DNA from: Paenibacillus paridis
GTDB taxonomy: Bacteria > Bacillota > Bacilli > Paenibacillales > Paenibacillaceae
Length of the DNA: 64,000 nt
Direction: 5' to 3'
NCBI RefSeq assembly: GCF_006345825.1
Contig: NZ_VCIX01000088.1
Location: 186,001-250,000 of the forward strand
Shown here piece after piece: positions 17,931-26,428 of this stretch. Position 1 is the stretch's first letter, and the number at the start of each line of letters is the position of its first letter. A program made the position numbers and the translations under genes. Below the pieces are notes generated by a model, which saw only the letters and a program-made list of their open reading frames with translations, had not been told where the DNA came from and searched no databases.

Positions 17931-18032
17931 ATTGCAGTGTTAAAATGGTAAGCCTCGCTCATCGCAGGAAAGCGCCTTTAGACCATCGAGCTTGTAATAG
18001 GAACTCGAATAAAGGGTTGCTTTCAGGAGTTT

Positions 18033-18046
18033 TGAAAAGCTTTTCA
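18033..18046. promoter_or_regulatory. LacI-type operator before aglE
   Basis: TGAAAAGCTTTTCA is a perfect 14-base palindrome differing only at the centre from the boxes at 16818. It lies about 190 bases before the aglE start, and is the expected site for the adjacent repressor. Confidence 0.7.
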
Positions 18047-18054
18047 GAGTCAAA

Positions 18055-18068
18055 TGTAAGCGCAAACT
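18055..18068. promoter_or_regulatory. cre-like CcpA site
   Basis: TGTAAGCGCAAACT matches the catabolite-responsive-element consensus TGWAARCGYTWNCW at 13 of 14 positions; only the T at position ten differs. It lies nine bases behind the LacI operator. This fits carbon catabolite repression of a sugar operon. Confidence 0.65.
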
Positions 18069-18128
18069 ATAGGTTGACTGCTTTTTTTGATCGAGTTCGG
18101 GCATAAAACTAGCCAGCGATGGCATTTT

Positions 18129-18140
18129 AAGGAGGTGATG
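18129..18140 (+). promoter_or_regulatory. orphan perfect Shine-Dalgarno in the aglE leader
   Basis: AAGGAGGTGATG is a full match to the complement of the 16S rRNA 3' end. The next starts give only stops (ATG-TCC-TAA; GTG-AAT-TGA) and aglE begins ~100 bases later. It could load ribosomes and protect the transcript, or serve a tiny leader peptide. Apart from this and the two protein-binding sites, the 17931-18235 gap shows no gene and no convincing promoter. Confidence 0.5.
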
Positions 18141-18235
18141 TCCTAAGTCGTGAATTGATTGTCATTGAGGTTTCAAAAGGGTCCAGCATGTGTAAGGTAA
18201 TTACTGAATTACTTAAATATGAAAGGATGAGGTCT

Positions 18236-19633
18236 GTGTACACTAGAAAAACAAAAAAAGCATTGACTGCCTTTATTATGTCCGTAGCATTCGCGACAAC
18301 GATTACGGCTTGCGGAGGAAACAACAATACCAATACGCCAACCAACAAGCCATCGGAGAAACCAACGGAAACGGCGGAGGGCGGGAACAATTCAGCGACA
18401 GGGGACGGAGCGCTTGCGCAAGCGTTAAACGGTGATTTTAAAGGTAAAAAAGTAACGATGTTTGGTCCATTTACGGATGCGGATGAAGTGAAGTTTAACG
18501 AAAGCATTAAAGCTTTTGAAGAGAAAACGGGAATTGATATTGCGTATGAGGGGTCCAAGGAATTCGAAGCGACGATCTCTGTTCGCGTAAACGGCAATAA
18601 CGCGCCGGATATCGCAGATTTTCCGCAGCCTGGCTTGCTTAAGGGATTTGCTAACGCAGGTAAAGTGGTAGATGTGAAATCATTCCTTAGTGATGAGTAT
18701 TTGAAGAAGCAATACAATCAAAGCTGGCTTGACATGGCGACGATGCCAGGCGCTAGCGGCGATGTAATGGCTGGCGTATGGGCTCGCAGCAGCGTGAAAA
18801 GCTTGGTTTGGTACAACAAAAAAGCTTTTGCGGAAGCCGGCTATACGGTTCCTAAGACATGGACGGAGCTGATGGCTCTAACGGATCAGATTGCGAAGGA
18901 CGGCGATCCGGCATGGAGCATCGGTATCGAAAGCGGCACGGCAACGGGGTGGCCGGCGACGGACTGGATGGAGGACATCATGCTTCGCACCACTACACCA
19001 GAAAATTATGACAAATGGCTGACAGGCGAGCTTCCTTTTACAGATCCTGTTGTTAAAAATGCTGCCGAAAAAATGGCTGAAATCTGGTTTAACGAGGATT
19101 ACGTTTACGGTGGCCGCAAATCAATCGCTACGACATCGTTTGGAGACGCGGTTAAGCCTCTCTTCGATAATCCGCCAAAAGCATGGCTGCACCGTCAAGC
19201 AGGCTTTATCACCAGCTTCTTCCCTGAAGGCTTGACTGCGGATGATTATGATTGGTTCCCACTGCCAGCCATTGACGAGCAATATGGGCAGCCAGCGCTG
19301 ATCTCCGGTGATATTTATGCCATGTTCAACGATCGTCCAGAGGTTCGTGCCGTACTCGAATTTTTCACAACGGGCGAATCGCTGAAAACATGGATTCAAA
19401 CGGGCGGCGTAACGGCGCCTATGAACGATGCGGATCCTTCTTGGTATCCAAATGACCAAGAGCGCAGAATGGCTGAATTCGTAAGCACGGCGGATACGAT
19501 TCGTTTTGACGGATCTGACTTGATGCCAGGTGCAGTAGGCGCCGGCACATTCTGGAAAGGCATGACTGACTGGGTAAGCGGCACGGTTGATCTAGATACG
19601 GCCCTGAAAGAAATTCAGACCGGCTTTAAATGA
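18236..19633 (+). CDS. aglE: alpha-glucoside ABC transporter substrate-binding lipoprotein
   Basis: A 465-residue extracellular binding protein. The signal peptide ends at a lipobox with Cys26 (TITAC), followed by an Asn/Thr/Pro-rich linker, so the protein is lipid-anchored. The body is a family-1 solute-binding fold (KVTMFGPFTDADEVKF, EKTGIDIAYEGS, YNKKAFAEAGYTVPKTW). GTG 18236 is chosen because AAGGATGAGG lies just before it; ATG 18227 has no room for a ribosome site. It is the first gene of the operon binding protein-permease-permease-glucosidase. The alpha-glucoside specificity is inferred from gene order and the fourth gene. Confidence 0.88.
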   Translation: MYTRKTKKALTAFIMSVAFATTITACGGNNNTNTPTNKPSEKPTETAEGGNNSATGDGALAQALNGDFKGKKVTMFGPFTDADEVKFNESIKAFEEKTGIDIAYEGSKEFEATISVRVNGNNAPDIADFPQPGLLKGFANAGKVVDVKSFLSDEYLKKQYNQSWLDMATMPGASGDVMAGVWARSSVKSLVWYNKKAFAEAGYTVPKTWTELMALTDQIAKDGDPAWSIGIESGTATGWPATDWMEDIMLRTTTPENYDKWLTGELPFTDPVVKNAAEKMAEIWFNEDYVYGGRKSIATTSFGDAVKPLFDNPPKAWLHRQAGFITSFFPEGLTADDYDWFPLPAIDEQYGQPALISGDIYAMFNDRPEVRAVLEFFTTGESLKTWIQTGGVTAPMNDADPSWYPNDQERRMAEFVSTADTIRFDGSDLMPGAVGAGTFWKGMTDWVSGTVDLDTALKEIQTGFK

Positions 19634-19656
19634 TGCGTAGCAAAGCTTGAGGATAA

Positions 19657-19692
19657 TGGAGGGGCTTCCAACAAGAAGGCGAAGCCCCTCCA
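19657..19692 (+). ncRNA. intercistronic stem-loop between aglE and aglF
   Basis: TGGAGGGGCTTC and GAAGCCCCTCCA form a perfect twelve-pair stem with a twelve-base loop, 24 bases after the aglE stop. No T run follows, so it is more likely to stabilise the binding-protein mRNA or to reduce read-through than to terminate. Confidence 0.7.
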
Positions 19693-19707
19693 GCCTCTTG
19701 AAAGATG

Positions 19708-19825
19708 TAAGCTTAATGCTTACGAAGTCAGGTTTGCTTCACAAACCTAAGCTTATGCTTACGAAGTCAGGTTTGCTTCACAAACCTAAGCTTATGCTTA
19801 CGAAGTCAGGTTTGCTTCACAAACC
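19708..19825 (+). repeat. three tandem 39-base hairpin repeats before aglF
   Basis: Copies at 19708-19747 (one extra A), 19748-19786 and 19787-19825 are otherwise identical. Each holds TGCTTACGAAGTCA followed by the hairpin GGTTTG-cttca-CAAACC. The third copy ends three bases before the GGAGGAGG of aglF. Because the unit is 13 codons long, the aglF frame stays open through them, giving a false N-terminal extension. Two diverged copies occur at 11654-11726. Confidence 0.92.
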
Positions 19826-19841
19826 TTGGAGGAGGATTCAT

Positions 19842-20924
19842 ATGGAGCTTCAAGCTAGGAAGGGCAATGCTCTGCGTCTACTGTTGATATCCGTGCTCGT
19901 GCCAGCTCTGAATATTGCCGTTCACTGGGGCATCTTTTTATTCTTTCGCGAATCCAGCCTCCATCCCGTCCTAAATGCGGTGCTGGCTGTAGTCTGGGGA
20001 GCGCTCGGCATTTATTCCATTTACTACTCATTCAACTGGGCAGTCGAGCAATACCCGGATCAATGGAAGCGCAGAATTTTGCCCTTTGTATTTGTTGGAC
20101 CTGCAGTTCTGCTGTTAGGCTGGCTGCTCGTTTTTCCAACGCTCCGCACCTTATATTTAAGCTTCTTTGATGCAGGCTCGGTCAATTTTGTCGGCTTAGC
20201 CAACTACGCTGCCGTATTTACAGACCGGCTGCTTGTGATGGCGCTTCGCAATAACTTGCTTTGGGTATTTTTTGGCACATTGGCTTGCGTGAGCTTGGGC
20301 CTTCTCATCGCGATTCTGGCTGACCGCAGCAGCTTTGAGAAGCTTGCTAAAGGACTGATCTTTATGCCGATGGCGATATCATTCGTTGCGGCAGGCGTCA
20401 TCTGGAAGTTCATCTATTATTATCAACCTGGCAATGAACAGATCGGTCTGCTTAATGCGATCGTCGTCAAATTCGGGGGTGAGCCGCAAGCGTGGCTCAG
20501 TATGGTCCAACCCTGGAACAACCTCTTCCTGATCGCGATCCTGATTTGGATGCAAACAGGGTTTGCGATGGTCATCTTTTCGGCTGCAATCAAGAGCATC
20601 CCCGAGGATATGCTTGAGGCAGCCAGAATGGATGGCGCGGGCGAAGTACGGATATTTTTTAAAATCATGATTCCTTATATCGCGGGAACGCTGCTTTCCG
20701 TTACGACAACGATCATTGTATTCACGCTCAAAATTTTCGACGTGGTCATGATCATGACAGGCGGGCAATATGAGACGGACGTGGTAGCTACCCAGTTCTA
20801 TCGGCAGCTCTTTATGTACCAAAATGCAGGCTACGGCTCCACGCTTGCTATCGTGCTGCTAATTGCGGTCATTCCGGTTATTATATTCAACCTGCGCCAG
20901 TTCCGGAGAGAGGGGGGCTTCTAA
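19842..20924 (+). CDS. aglF: alpha-glucoside ABC transporter permease, MalF-type
   Basis: A 360-residue inner-membrane permease with about eight helices. Two N-terminal helices (residues ~10-70) precede the six-helix binding-protein-dependent transport core, whose EAA loop is EAARMDGAGEVRIFFKIMIP near residue 260. The GPAVLLLGWLLVFPTLRTLYLSF entry helix is typical of AglF/MalF. ATG 19842 follows GGAGGAGG; the open frame upstream is only translated repeat sequence. It pairs with AglG to form the membrane channel. No ATPase gene is in the operon, so a shared MsmX-type ATPase encoded elsewhere is likely. Confidence 0.9.
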   Translation: MELQARKGNALRLLLISVLVPALNIAVHWGIFLFFRESSLHPVLNAVLAVVWGALGIYSIYYSFNWAVEQYPDQWKRRILPFVFVGPAVLLLGWLLVFPTLRTLYLSFFDAGSVNFVGLANYAAVFTDRLLVMALRNNLLWVFFGTLACVSLGLLIAILADRSSFEKLAKGLIFMPMAISFVAAGVIWKFIYYYQPGNEQIGLLNAIVVKFGGEPQAWLSMVQPWNNLFLIAILIWMQTGFAMVIFSAAIKSIPEDMLEAARMDGAGEVRIFFKIMIPYIAGTLLSVTTTIIVFTLKIFDVVMIMTGGQYETDVVATQFYRQLFMYQNAGYGSTLAIVLLIAVIPVIIFNLRQFRREGGF

Positions 20925-20925
20925 G

Positions 20926-22017
20926 ATGAGCAAAAACAAAAAGCTGCGCAAGTCCAAATGGCTCGTGAATACAGTGCTTGCAGTCATCTGTCTCATATGG
21001 ACGATTCCGACGCTCGGACTGCTCGTATCCTCATTCCGGCCTGCCGCAGATATTTTGGCAACGGGCTGGTGGAACATTTTGCCGCATCGTGATTGGCAAA
21101 CCGCAGAGCAGCTTCAATTGCCAAAAGATACCGATCTTCGCGAGCCCATTCAGGTGAATGGAGTCACGTTTACGGATGATCAGCTGCGATCCGGCGTAGA
21201 GCAGGATGGGAAACGGATCATTTGGGAAAATCGGCGGGCTAGGCTCCTGAATGTACAGGAGAAGGAATGGACGGTTATTTCTCATTTTACAACCCAGAAT
21301 TATGAGACTGTGCTTGGCGGCAAAACCTATTCCATCACCATGCCTGACGGCACGACCAAAACGGAGAAGGGCAGCGGCATGTCGCGTTCCTTCTGGAATA
21401 CGATTGCAGTTACGATACCGGCGACGGTTATCCCGATTTTCATCGCTTCCTTCGCTGCGTATGCTTTTGCTTGGCTCCGCTTTCCGGGGCGAAAGACGTT
21501 GTTCGTCATCGTCATTGCTTTGCTTGTCGTCCCGATGCAGGTAGCGCTTATTCCTATACTGCGAGACTACACGTCACTTGGGCTTAACGGAACCTACTTT
21601 GGCATATGGCTCGCACATACGGCCTTTGGTTTACCGTTAATTACTTATTTCATGTATACCTCCATCAGCCAATTGCCGAAGGATTTGTTTGAATCGGCGT
21701 TTATGGATGGAGCAACAAACTTTACGATTTTCAGCAAGCTGATCCTGCCGTTGTCGGTGCCTGCGCTTGCTTCAATCAGCATATTTCAGTTTTTATGGGT
21801 ATGGAACGACTATCTGGTCTCGCTCATCTTCCTTGGCAGCCAGCCGGAAGTACAGGTATTATCAATGAACATTGCGAATATGGTCGGCTCTAGAGGAAAT
21901 GACTGGCATTTGCTGACTGCCGCCGCATTTGTTTCCATGCTGATGCCTTTAACCGTATTCTTCGCCTTGCAAAAATATTTCGTTCGCGGAATGCTTGGCG
22001 GATCGATTAAGGGCTGA
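20926..22017 (+). CDS. aglG: alpha-glucoside ABC transporter permease, AglG-type
   Basis: A 363-residue MalG-like permease with six helices and EAA loop ESAFMDGATNFTIFSKLILP. After helix one (IWTIPTLGLLVSSFRP) it has an extracytoplasmic insert of about 100 residues (residues ~45-150) instead of the short MalG loop. This insert and the first-helix signature are hallmarks of the AglG branch, and support alpha-glucoside rather than general maltose transport. ATG 20926 lies one base behind the aglF stop, with GAGAGAGGGGGG before it, so the two permeases are tightly coupled. Confidence 0.9.
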   Translation: MSKNKKLRKSKWLVNTVLAVICLIWTIPTLGLLVSSFRPAADILATGWWNILPHRDWQTAEQLQLPKDTDLREPIQVNGVTFTDDQLRSGVEQDGKRIIWENRRARLLNVQEKEWTVISHFTTQNYETVLGGKTYSITMPDGTTKTEKGSGMSRSFWNTIAVTIPATVIPIFIASFAAYAFAWLRFPGRKTLFVIVIALLVVPMQVALIPILRDYTSLGLNGTYFGIWLAHTAFGLPLITYFMYTSISQLPKDLFESAFMDGATNFTIFSKLILPLSVPALASISIFQFLWVWNDYLVSLIFLGSQPEVQVLSMNIANMVGSRGNDWHLLTAAAFVSMLMPLTVFFALQKYFVRGMLGGSIKG

Positions 22018-22128
22018 CTATGGCGTAACAATGGTTGGCAAAGTGGCGCAGCGTTTGGACCTCGTGTCCGGCGTGCGCCATTTTAGTTATGGACATAAAA
22101 ATGACAGAGATAGAGGAGTGTGAGTTTG

Positions 22129-23817
22129 ATGGAGGTTAAACCGGCGTGGTGGAAGGAATCGGTTGTTTACCAGGTTTATTGGCGGAGCTTTTGCGATACG
22201 AACGGAGATGGTATCGGGGACTTGCAGGGCGTGATAGCCAAGCTTGATTATATTCAATCCTTAGGCGTCACAATGGTGTGGATTAACCCGTTTAACGAAT
22301 CGCCCGATAAGGATAACGGATATGACGTATCCGATTATTATGCGGTAATGCCAAAAGCCGGGACGATGGAAGACTTTGAACGGCTCGTTGCGCAGACGCA
22401 TGCGCGGGGCATGAAAGTGATGATGGATGTGGTCGTTAACCATACTTCGGATCGTCATCCTTGGTTTATCGAGTCACGCTCGTCGGTCGACAATCCGAAA
22501 CGGGATTGGTATATTTGGCGGGATGGCAAGGAGAAGGAAACAGGTGAAAAAGGTACGGCTAAGGAGCCGCCTACGAATTGGCGGTCTTACTTCAATCCGT
22601 CATGCTGGGAGCTGGATGAGGCTTCGGGGCAATATTATATGCATTCGTTTGCAACAGAGCAGCCTGACTTGAACTGGGCAAACCCGGAACTGCGGATGGA
22701 AATCTATACGATGCTGCGTTTTTGGCTCGATAAGGGAGTGGATGGGCTAAGGCTTGATGCGCTTGCGCTGCTTGCCAAACCCGAAATCTTCACGGACGTG
22801 GAAGAGCCGCGAGAGATTAAGTATTTGACGCATAATCCCGGGCTCCATGATTTCTTGCAGGAAATGAACCGTGAGGTTTTCCGCCATTATGATATGATGA
22901 CCGTTGGTGAAATCGCATTTGCAACGCCGGAAACGGGCCCTTTGTTTGTGGATGAGGAACGCGGGGAGCTGAATACGCTGTTTCATTTTGAAGTAGCGGA
23001 TGAAATGCCGGAATGGGATATGCTGCGCTTTAAAAAAATTCAAAAGGAATGGGCGGAAGCGCTGGCCGGACGCGGCTTCGGTTCGCAATTTCTGAATAAT
23101 CATGACCATACGAGACAAGTGTCGCGATACGGAAATGATCAGGACTATCGTGTGCAGTCTGCCAAGCTGCTGGCGATGATGATTCACACGCTGCCAGGCA
23201 TTCCTTATATTTATCAAGGCGAAGAAATTGGGATGACCGGGGTTAGGTACGAAACGATCGGCGATTATAATGACATCGCAATGCTGAACAAGTACGTGGA
23301 AGAAGTCGGCAAGGGCAAGGACCCTGCGGCGGTTTTTCGTGCACTTCAGCCGCTCAGCCGGGATAATTCCCGTACGCCCATGCAGTGGGATACAAGCCTT
23401 CATGCGGGCTTCAGTAATGTGAAGCCATGGATTAAGGTGAATCCTAATTATGTGGAAATCAACGTGGAGCAGGCAGAGAAGGACTCCCATTCCGTACTTG
23501 CATTTTACCGGGAGCTGATTGGGCTGCGCAAAAGCAATCCGGTAATGGTATATGGAGATTTTACCGATATTAGCGGAGATGATCCGTATCTATATGGTTA
23601 CGCAAGGGAGCATGATGGTACGGAATGGATTGTATTGCTCAATCACAGCGGGGAAACAAGGACATTTACGTTATCGAACCACTGCTTGGGCAGCGATACC
23701 TTGCAGCTAGCCCTGGTGCTGGGCAATTACGCAGAAACCGATCCCGAATGGGTAATGGAGGAGCGCACGATTGAGCTTAGGCCTTATGAAGCAAGAATCT
23801 ACGAGGTGCTTGGTTGA
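22129..23817 (+). CDS. aglA: GH13 alpha-glucosidase
   Basis: A 562-residue cytoplasmic glycoside hydrolase of family 13, near oligo-1,6-glucosidase/alpha-glucosidase. Asp210 in GLRLDALAL is the nucleophile, Glu261 in TVGEIAF the acid/base, and NNHDHTRQ (His325, Asp326) the transition-state stabiliser; QPDLNW is a subfamily 31-type motif. No signal peptide is present, so it hydrolyses imported sugar. ATG 22129 lies ten bases behind AGAGGAG; TTG 22126 and GTG 22120 are less likely. It follows aglG by 111 bases and completes the operon. Exact linkage specificity (1,4, 1,6 or trehalose-like) cannot be settled by eye. Confidence 0.9.
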   Translation: MEVKPAWWKESVVYQVYWRSFCDTNGDGIGDLQGVIAKLDYIQSLGVTMVWINPFNESPDKDNGYDVSDYYAVMPKAGTMEDFERLVAQTHARGMKVMMDVVVNHTSDRHPWFIESRSSVDNPKRDWYIWRDGKEKETGEKGTAKEPPTNWRSYFNPSCWELDEASGQYYMHSFATEQPDLNWANPELRMEIYTMLRFWLDKGVDGLRLDALALLAKPEIFTDVEEPREIKYLTHNPGLHDFLQEMNREVFRHYDMMTVGEIAFATPETGPLFVDEERGELNTLFHFEVADEMPEWDMLRFKKIQKEWAEALAGRGFGSQFLNNHDHTRQVSRYGNDQDYRVQSAKLLAMMIHTLPGIPYIYQGEEIGMTGVRYETIGDYNDIAMLNKYVEEVGKGKDPAAVFRALQPLSRDNSRTPMQWDTSLHAGFSNVKPWIKVNPNYVEINVEQAEKDSHSVLAFYRELIGLRKSNPVMVYGDFTDISGDDPYLYGYAREHDGTEWIVLLNHSGETRTFTLSNHCLGSDTLQLALVLGNYAETDPEWVMEERTIELRPYEARIYEVLG

Positions 23818-24038
23818 GCATTTGCAGCGGAGGCCTAACAGGAGTGACAAATGTTCCAGTAGGAACGGTAAGCTAATTAATATCCGGAAGAATTGTAACA
23901 GAGGATTGTTGCCTCCATGCATAAAAGCGCGCACCTGGTAAACACTGTTTCTCTAGACCCACACGGAATGGATCGGGTATGATACCGATAAGTTCAATGT
24001 TAAGCTTGAGAATACATAGGATGGATGCTCGGGAGGTA

Positions 24039-24950
24039 ATGAAGCTGAATCAATATGATGAAATCAAGCAAGGAGAGAAGGGCGCTTGGGTCAGTATCGG
24101 AGCTTATTTGGCGCTATCGGCGATGAAGCTTGGTGCAGGCTACTGGTTTGTTTCAGGGGCGCTAGTCGCGGATGGCTTTAACAACTTAACGGATATCGTG
24201 GCTTCCCTGGCGGTATTGATTGGCCTTCGAATATCGCAGAAACCGCCGGATAAGGATCATCCGTACGGGCATTTCCGCGCAGAGACCATTGCGGCATTAA
24301 TCGCTTCCTTCATTATGGCGACAGTAGGCATTCAGGTGCTGATTAGCGCAGTGAAATCTTTGTTTTCTCCGACTTCTCATATTCCGAACTTAATTACGGC
24401 ATGGGTCGCTCTATTTGCTGCCGCGTGCATGTTTGGCGTCTATGTGTACAACCGCAAGCTGGCGCTGCGCATAAATAATCAGGCGCTGCTTGCAGCAGCC
24501 AAAGACAATCTTTCGGATGCACTGGTCAGTATCGGAGCAGCCATTGGCATCATCGGAGCCCAGTTTGGTTTGCCATGGCTTGATCCAGTAGCTGCTATTG
24601 CGGTCGGGATCATTATTTGCAAAACAGCTTGGGAGATCTTCTACAGCTCTACGCATGCGCTTACCGACGGTTTTGATGAAAATGAGCTTTCTTCCTTGCG
24701 TACCACGATTGCTAAGATCAAAGGCGTCAAATCGATCAAGGACATTAAGGCGAGGGTGCATGGCAGTCATGTGCTGGTCGATGTGATCGTACAGGTGAAT
24801 CCTGAGCTTACGCTGATCGAAAGTCACCGCATTAGTGATGAGATTGAGCAGCGAATGGGCCGAAAGCACAATATTATGAGTGTGCATGTGCATGTGGAGC
24901 CTCAGGAGCTTGAGGACCATTTGGAAATAAATAGGCCGGAAAACCACTGA
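24039..24950 (+). CDS. cation diffusion facilitator
   Basis: A 303-residue metal efflux protein. Six membrane helices carry the metal sites Asp in VADGFNNLTD and the HPYGHFRAET and DNLSDALVS segments; a cytoplasmic C-terminal domain (residues ~205-290) includes VKSIKDIKARVHGSHVLVDV and two His-rich turns. The opening YDEIKQGEKGAWVSI is shared with the Bacillus YeaB/MamB-like branch that exports zinc, iron or manganese. ATG 24039 follows GGGAGG only two bases away, which is tight; ATG 24021 is possible. No metal-regulator gene is next to it. The preceding 220 bases hold nothing I recognise. Confidence 0.88.
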   Translation: MKLNQYDEIKQGEKGAWVSIGAYLALSAMKLGAGYWFVSGALVADGFNNLTDIVASLAVLIGLRISQKPPDKDHPYGHFRAETIAALIASFIMATVGIQVLISAVKSLFSPTSHIPNLITAWVALFAAACMFGVYVYNRKLALRINNQALLAAAKDNLSDALVSIGAAIGIIGAQFGLPWLDPVAAIAVGIIICKTAWEIFYSSTHALTDGFDENELSSLRTTIAKIKGVKSIKDIKARVHGSHVLVDVIVQVNPELTLIESHRISDEIEQRMGRKHNIMSVHVHVEPQELEDHLEINRPENH

Positions 24951-25105
24951 AAATAATCGGTAATTGTTACCAATGGATATAGAAATATTTTTTTTGTGGT
25001 ACAAAAGGCATGAAAAAGACATTCTGCCAAAAGACCCAAATGTTTGATATTTATTTGATGGATCTATGCCAATGTAGGTAAATGTTTCAAAAGCAATAGG
25101 TAATG

Positions 25106-25135
25106 AGGCGTCTCTTAAGCGGGGATGCCTTTTTT
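25106..25135 (+). terminator. intrinsic terminator in the 24951-25290 gap
   Basis: AGGCGTCTC and GGGGATGCCT form a nine-pair stem with two G-T pairs, followed by six T. It lies 155 bases behind the cation facilitator gene. The rest of this 340-base gap is AT-rich; a promoter for the following cell-wall hydrolase gene is expected but no convincing pair of hexamers was found. Confidence 0.7.
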
Positions 25136-25290
25136 GTATTTTTTACCAAGATATTTATGGGACTAGCCTCCCAATTTTGCTAATCGGGAATTAGGAGAAA
25201 TGGTCGATACTTGTCTGTTGCAATCCTCTTTACAATGGGAGCAGAAACCGTTACACCTACACTGTTTACACACCAAGGAGGCGTAAAGAT

Positions 25291-26307
25291 TTGCAATACA
25301 CCATGAAACAAAGGATGGCAACAGCAACGTTAACGGCAGCATTATTGTTCAGTTCGATATCCGTACCTGCAGCATTGGCCGCACAAGCCGGAGAGGTACA
25401 ATCCAGCGTGAATATGCGCACCTCGCCGTCAACATCAGCAACGATCATCCGAAGCCTGAAAAAGGGCGAGCAAGTAACCGTTGTCGATCAGGTGAATTCC
25501 TATTGGTACAAGGTTACGGACTCCTCAGGCAAAACGGGTTATATATCAACTTCCTCCCAATATATCGAGCTTAAGAACGCAACCGCTACGCCGGCTCCGA
25601 GCGGCAGCAATGCAGTTGTAAAAGAATCCGTATCCTTCAGAAAAGCTGCTTCTACGTCAGGCGAGCGGATACGTTTTTTGAAGAAGGGCGAACAGGTAAC
25701 TGTTCTTTCCATGCCTAACAGCTACTGGTACGAGGTGAAGGACGGCAATGGCGTACGAGGCTATGTCAGCACGCAGGACTCCTATCTGAGCTTAACAGGC
25801 TCTGTTCCGGGCAGCGGCTCGGGAAATAGCGGCGGCGGAACAGTCACTGTCCCTGGTGAATCAGCGAGTAAGTCGGTTGAGAAAATGATAGCCGCAGGCA
25901 TGCGATATCTAGGTACGCCTTACGAATATGGCTCTAACCGTAATACGACGACAACCTTTGACTGCTCAGACTTTGTAAGACAAGCTTTTTTGGATGGACT
26001 TGGCATCAAGCTTCCGGCTGATTCCCGTCAGCAAGCCCAGTACGTAAAGGATAAAGGGACAGCAAAGACAAGCTGGAGTCAGCTTAAGCGTGGCGATGTG
26101 GTTTTCTTTATGTCTTACAAAGGGACAAAAGCGTCTGCTTATAGCGGCATAAACAAGGCAACGGCTGCTATCACGCATGACGGCATTTATTTAGGCGATG
26201 GCAAGGTGTTACATACGTATTCGGTAGAAGGCGGCGGTGTAACGGTCAGCAGCATTGCGGGAACCCATTGGGAGTACCGGATGGTGTTTGGCGGAAGCGC
26301 ATTATAG
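25291..26307 (+). CDS. secreted SH3b-SH3b-NlpC/P60 cell-wall endopeptidase
   Basis: A 338-residue exported hydrolase. After a signal peptide ending near AALA-AQA, two bacterial SH3 domains (residues ~35-93 and ~108-167) bind peptidoglycan; each has the SxNMRTSPS/SVSFRKAAS opening and a GYIS or GYVS end. A Gly/Ser linker leads to an NlpC/P60 domain with Cys225 (TFDCSDF) and His296 (ITHDGIY), which cleaves gamma-D-Glu-diamino-acid bonds. TTG 25291 is nine bases behind AAGGAGG; ATG 25303 would be too far. It ends just before a long hairpin terminator. Confidence 0.92.
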   Translation: MQYTMKQRMATATLTAALLFSSISVPAALAAQAGEVQSSVNMRTSPSTSATIIRSLKKGEQVTVVDQVNSYWYKVTDSSGKTGYISTSSQYIELKNATATPAPSGSNAVVKESVSFRKAASTSGERIRFLKKGEQVTVLSMPNSYWYEVKDGNGVRGYVSTQDSYLSLTGSVPGSGSGNSGGGTVTVPGESASKSVEKMIAAGMRYLGTPYEYGSNRNTTTTFDCSDFVRQAFLDGLGIKLPADSRQQAQYVKDKGTAKTSWSQLKRGDVVFFMSYKGTKASAYSGINKATAAITHDGIYLGDGKVLHTYSVEGGGVTVSSIAGTHWEYRMVFGGSAL

Positions 26308-26369
26308 TTAAGTGTTCCAATAAGGCAACTGGCGGGCGCGAAGCCGGCTCACGGAGCAAGTAGTTGAAT

Positions 26370-26413
26370 ACAACAAAGAAAGACGTTCATCATTGAACGT
26401 CTTTCTTTGTTGT
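26370..26413. terminator. bidirectional terminator with 20-pair perfect stem
   Basis: ACAACAAAGAAAGACGTTCA, a four-base TCAT loop and the exact complement form one hairpin between the convergent NlpC/P60 and DedA genes. Each descending arm is T-rich. Confidence 0.88.
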
Positions 26414-26428
26414 GTCAGGAATCACGTA

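Noticed and set aside
18074..18107. aglE promoter TTGACT ... CATAAA
   Set aside because: Spacing of 22 bases is outside the usual 16-18, so it is not called.
19708..19825. CRISPR array
   Set aside because: The 39-base copies are directly adjacent with no unique spacers, and no cas genes are present.
22747..23490. 247-codon frame on the minus strand inside the alpha-glucosidase gene
   Set aside because: Antisense shadow of GH13 coding sequence, without family motifs.
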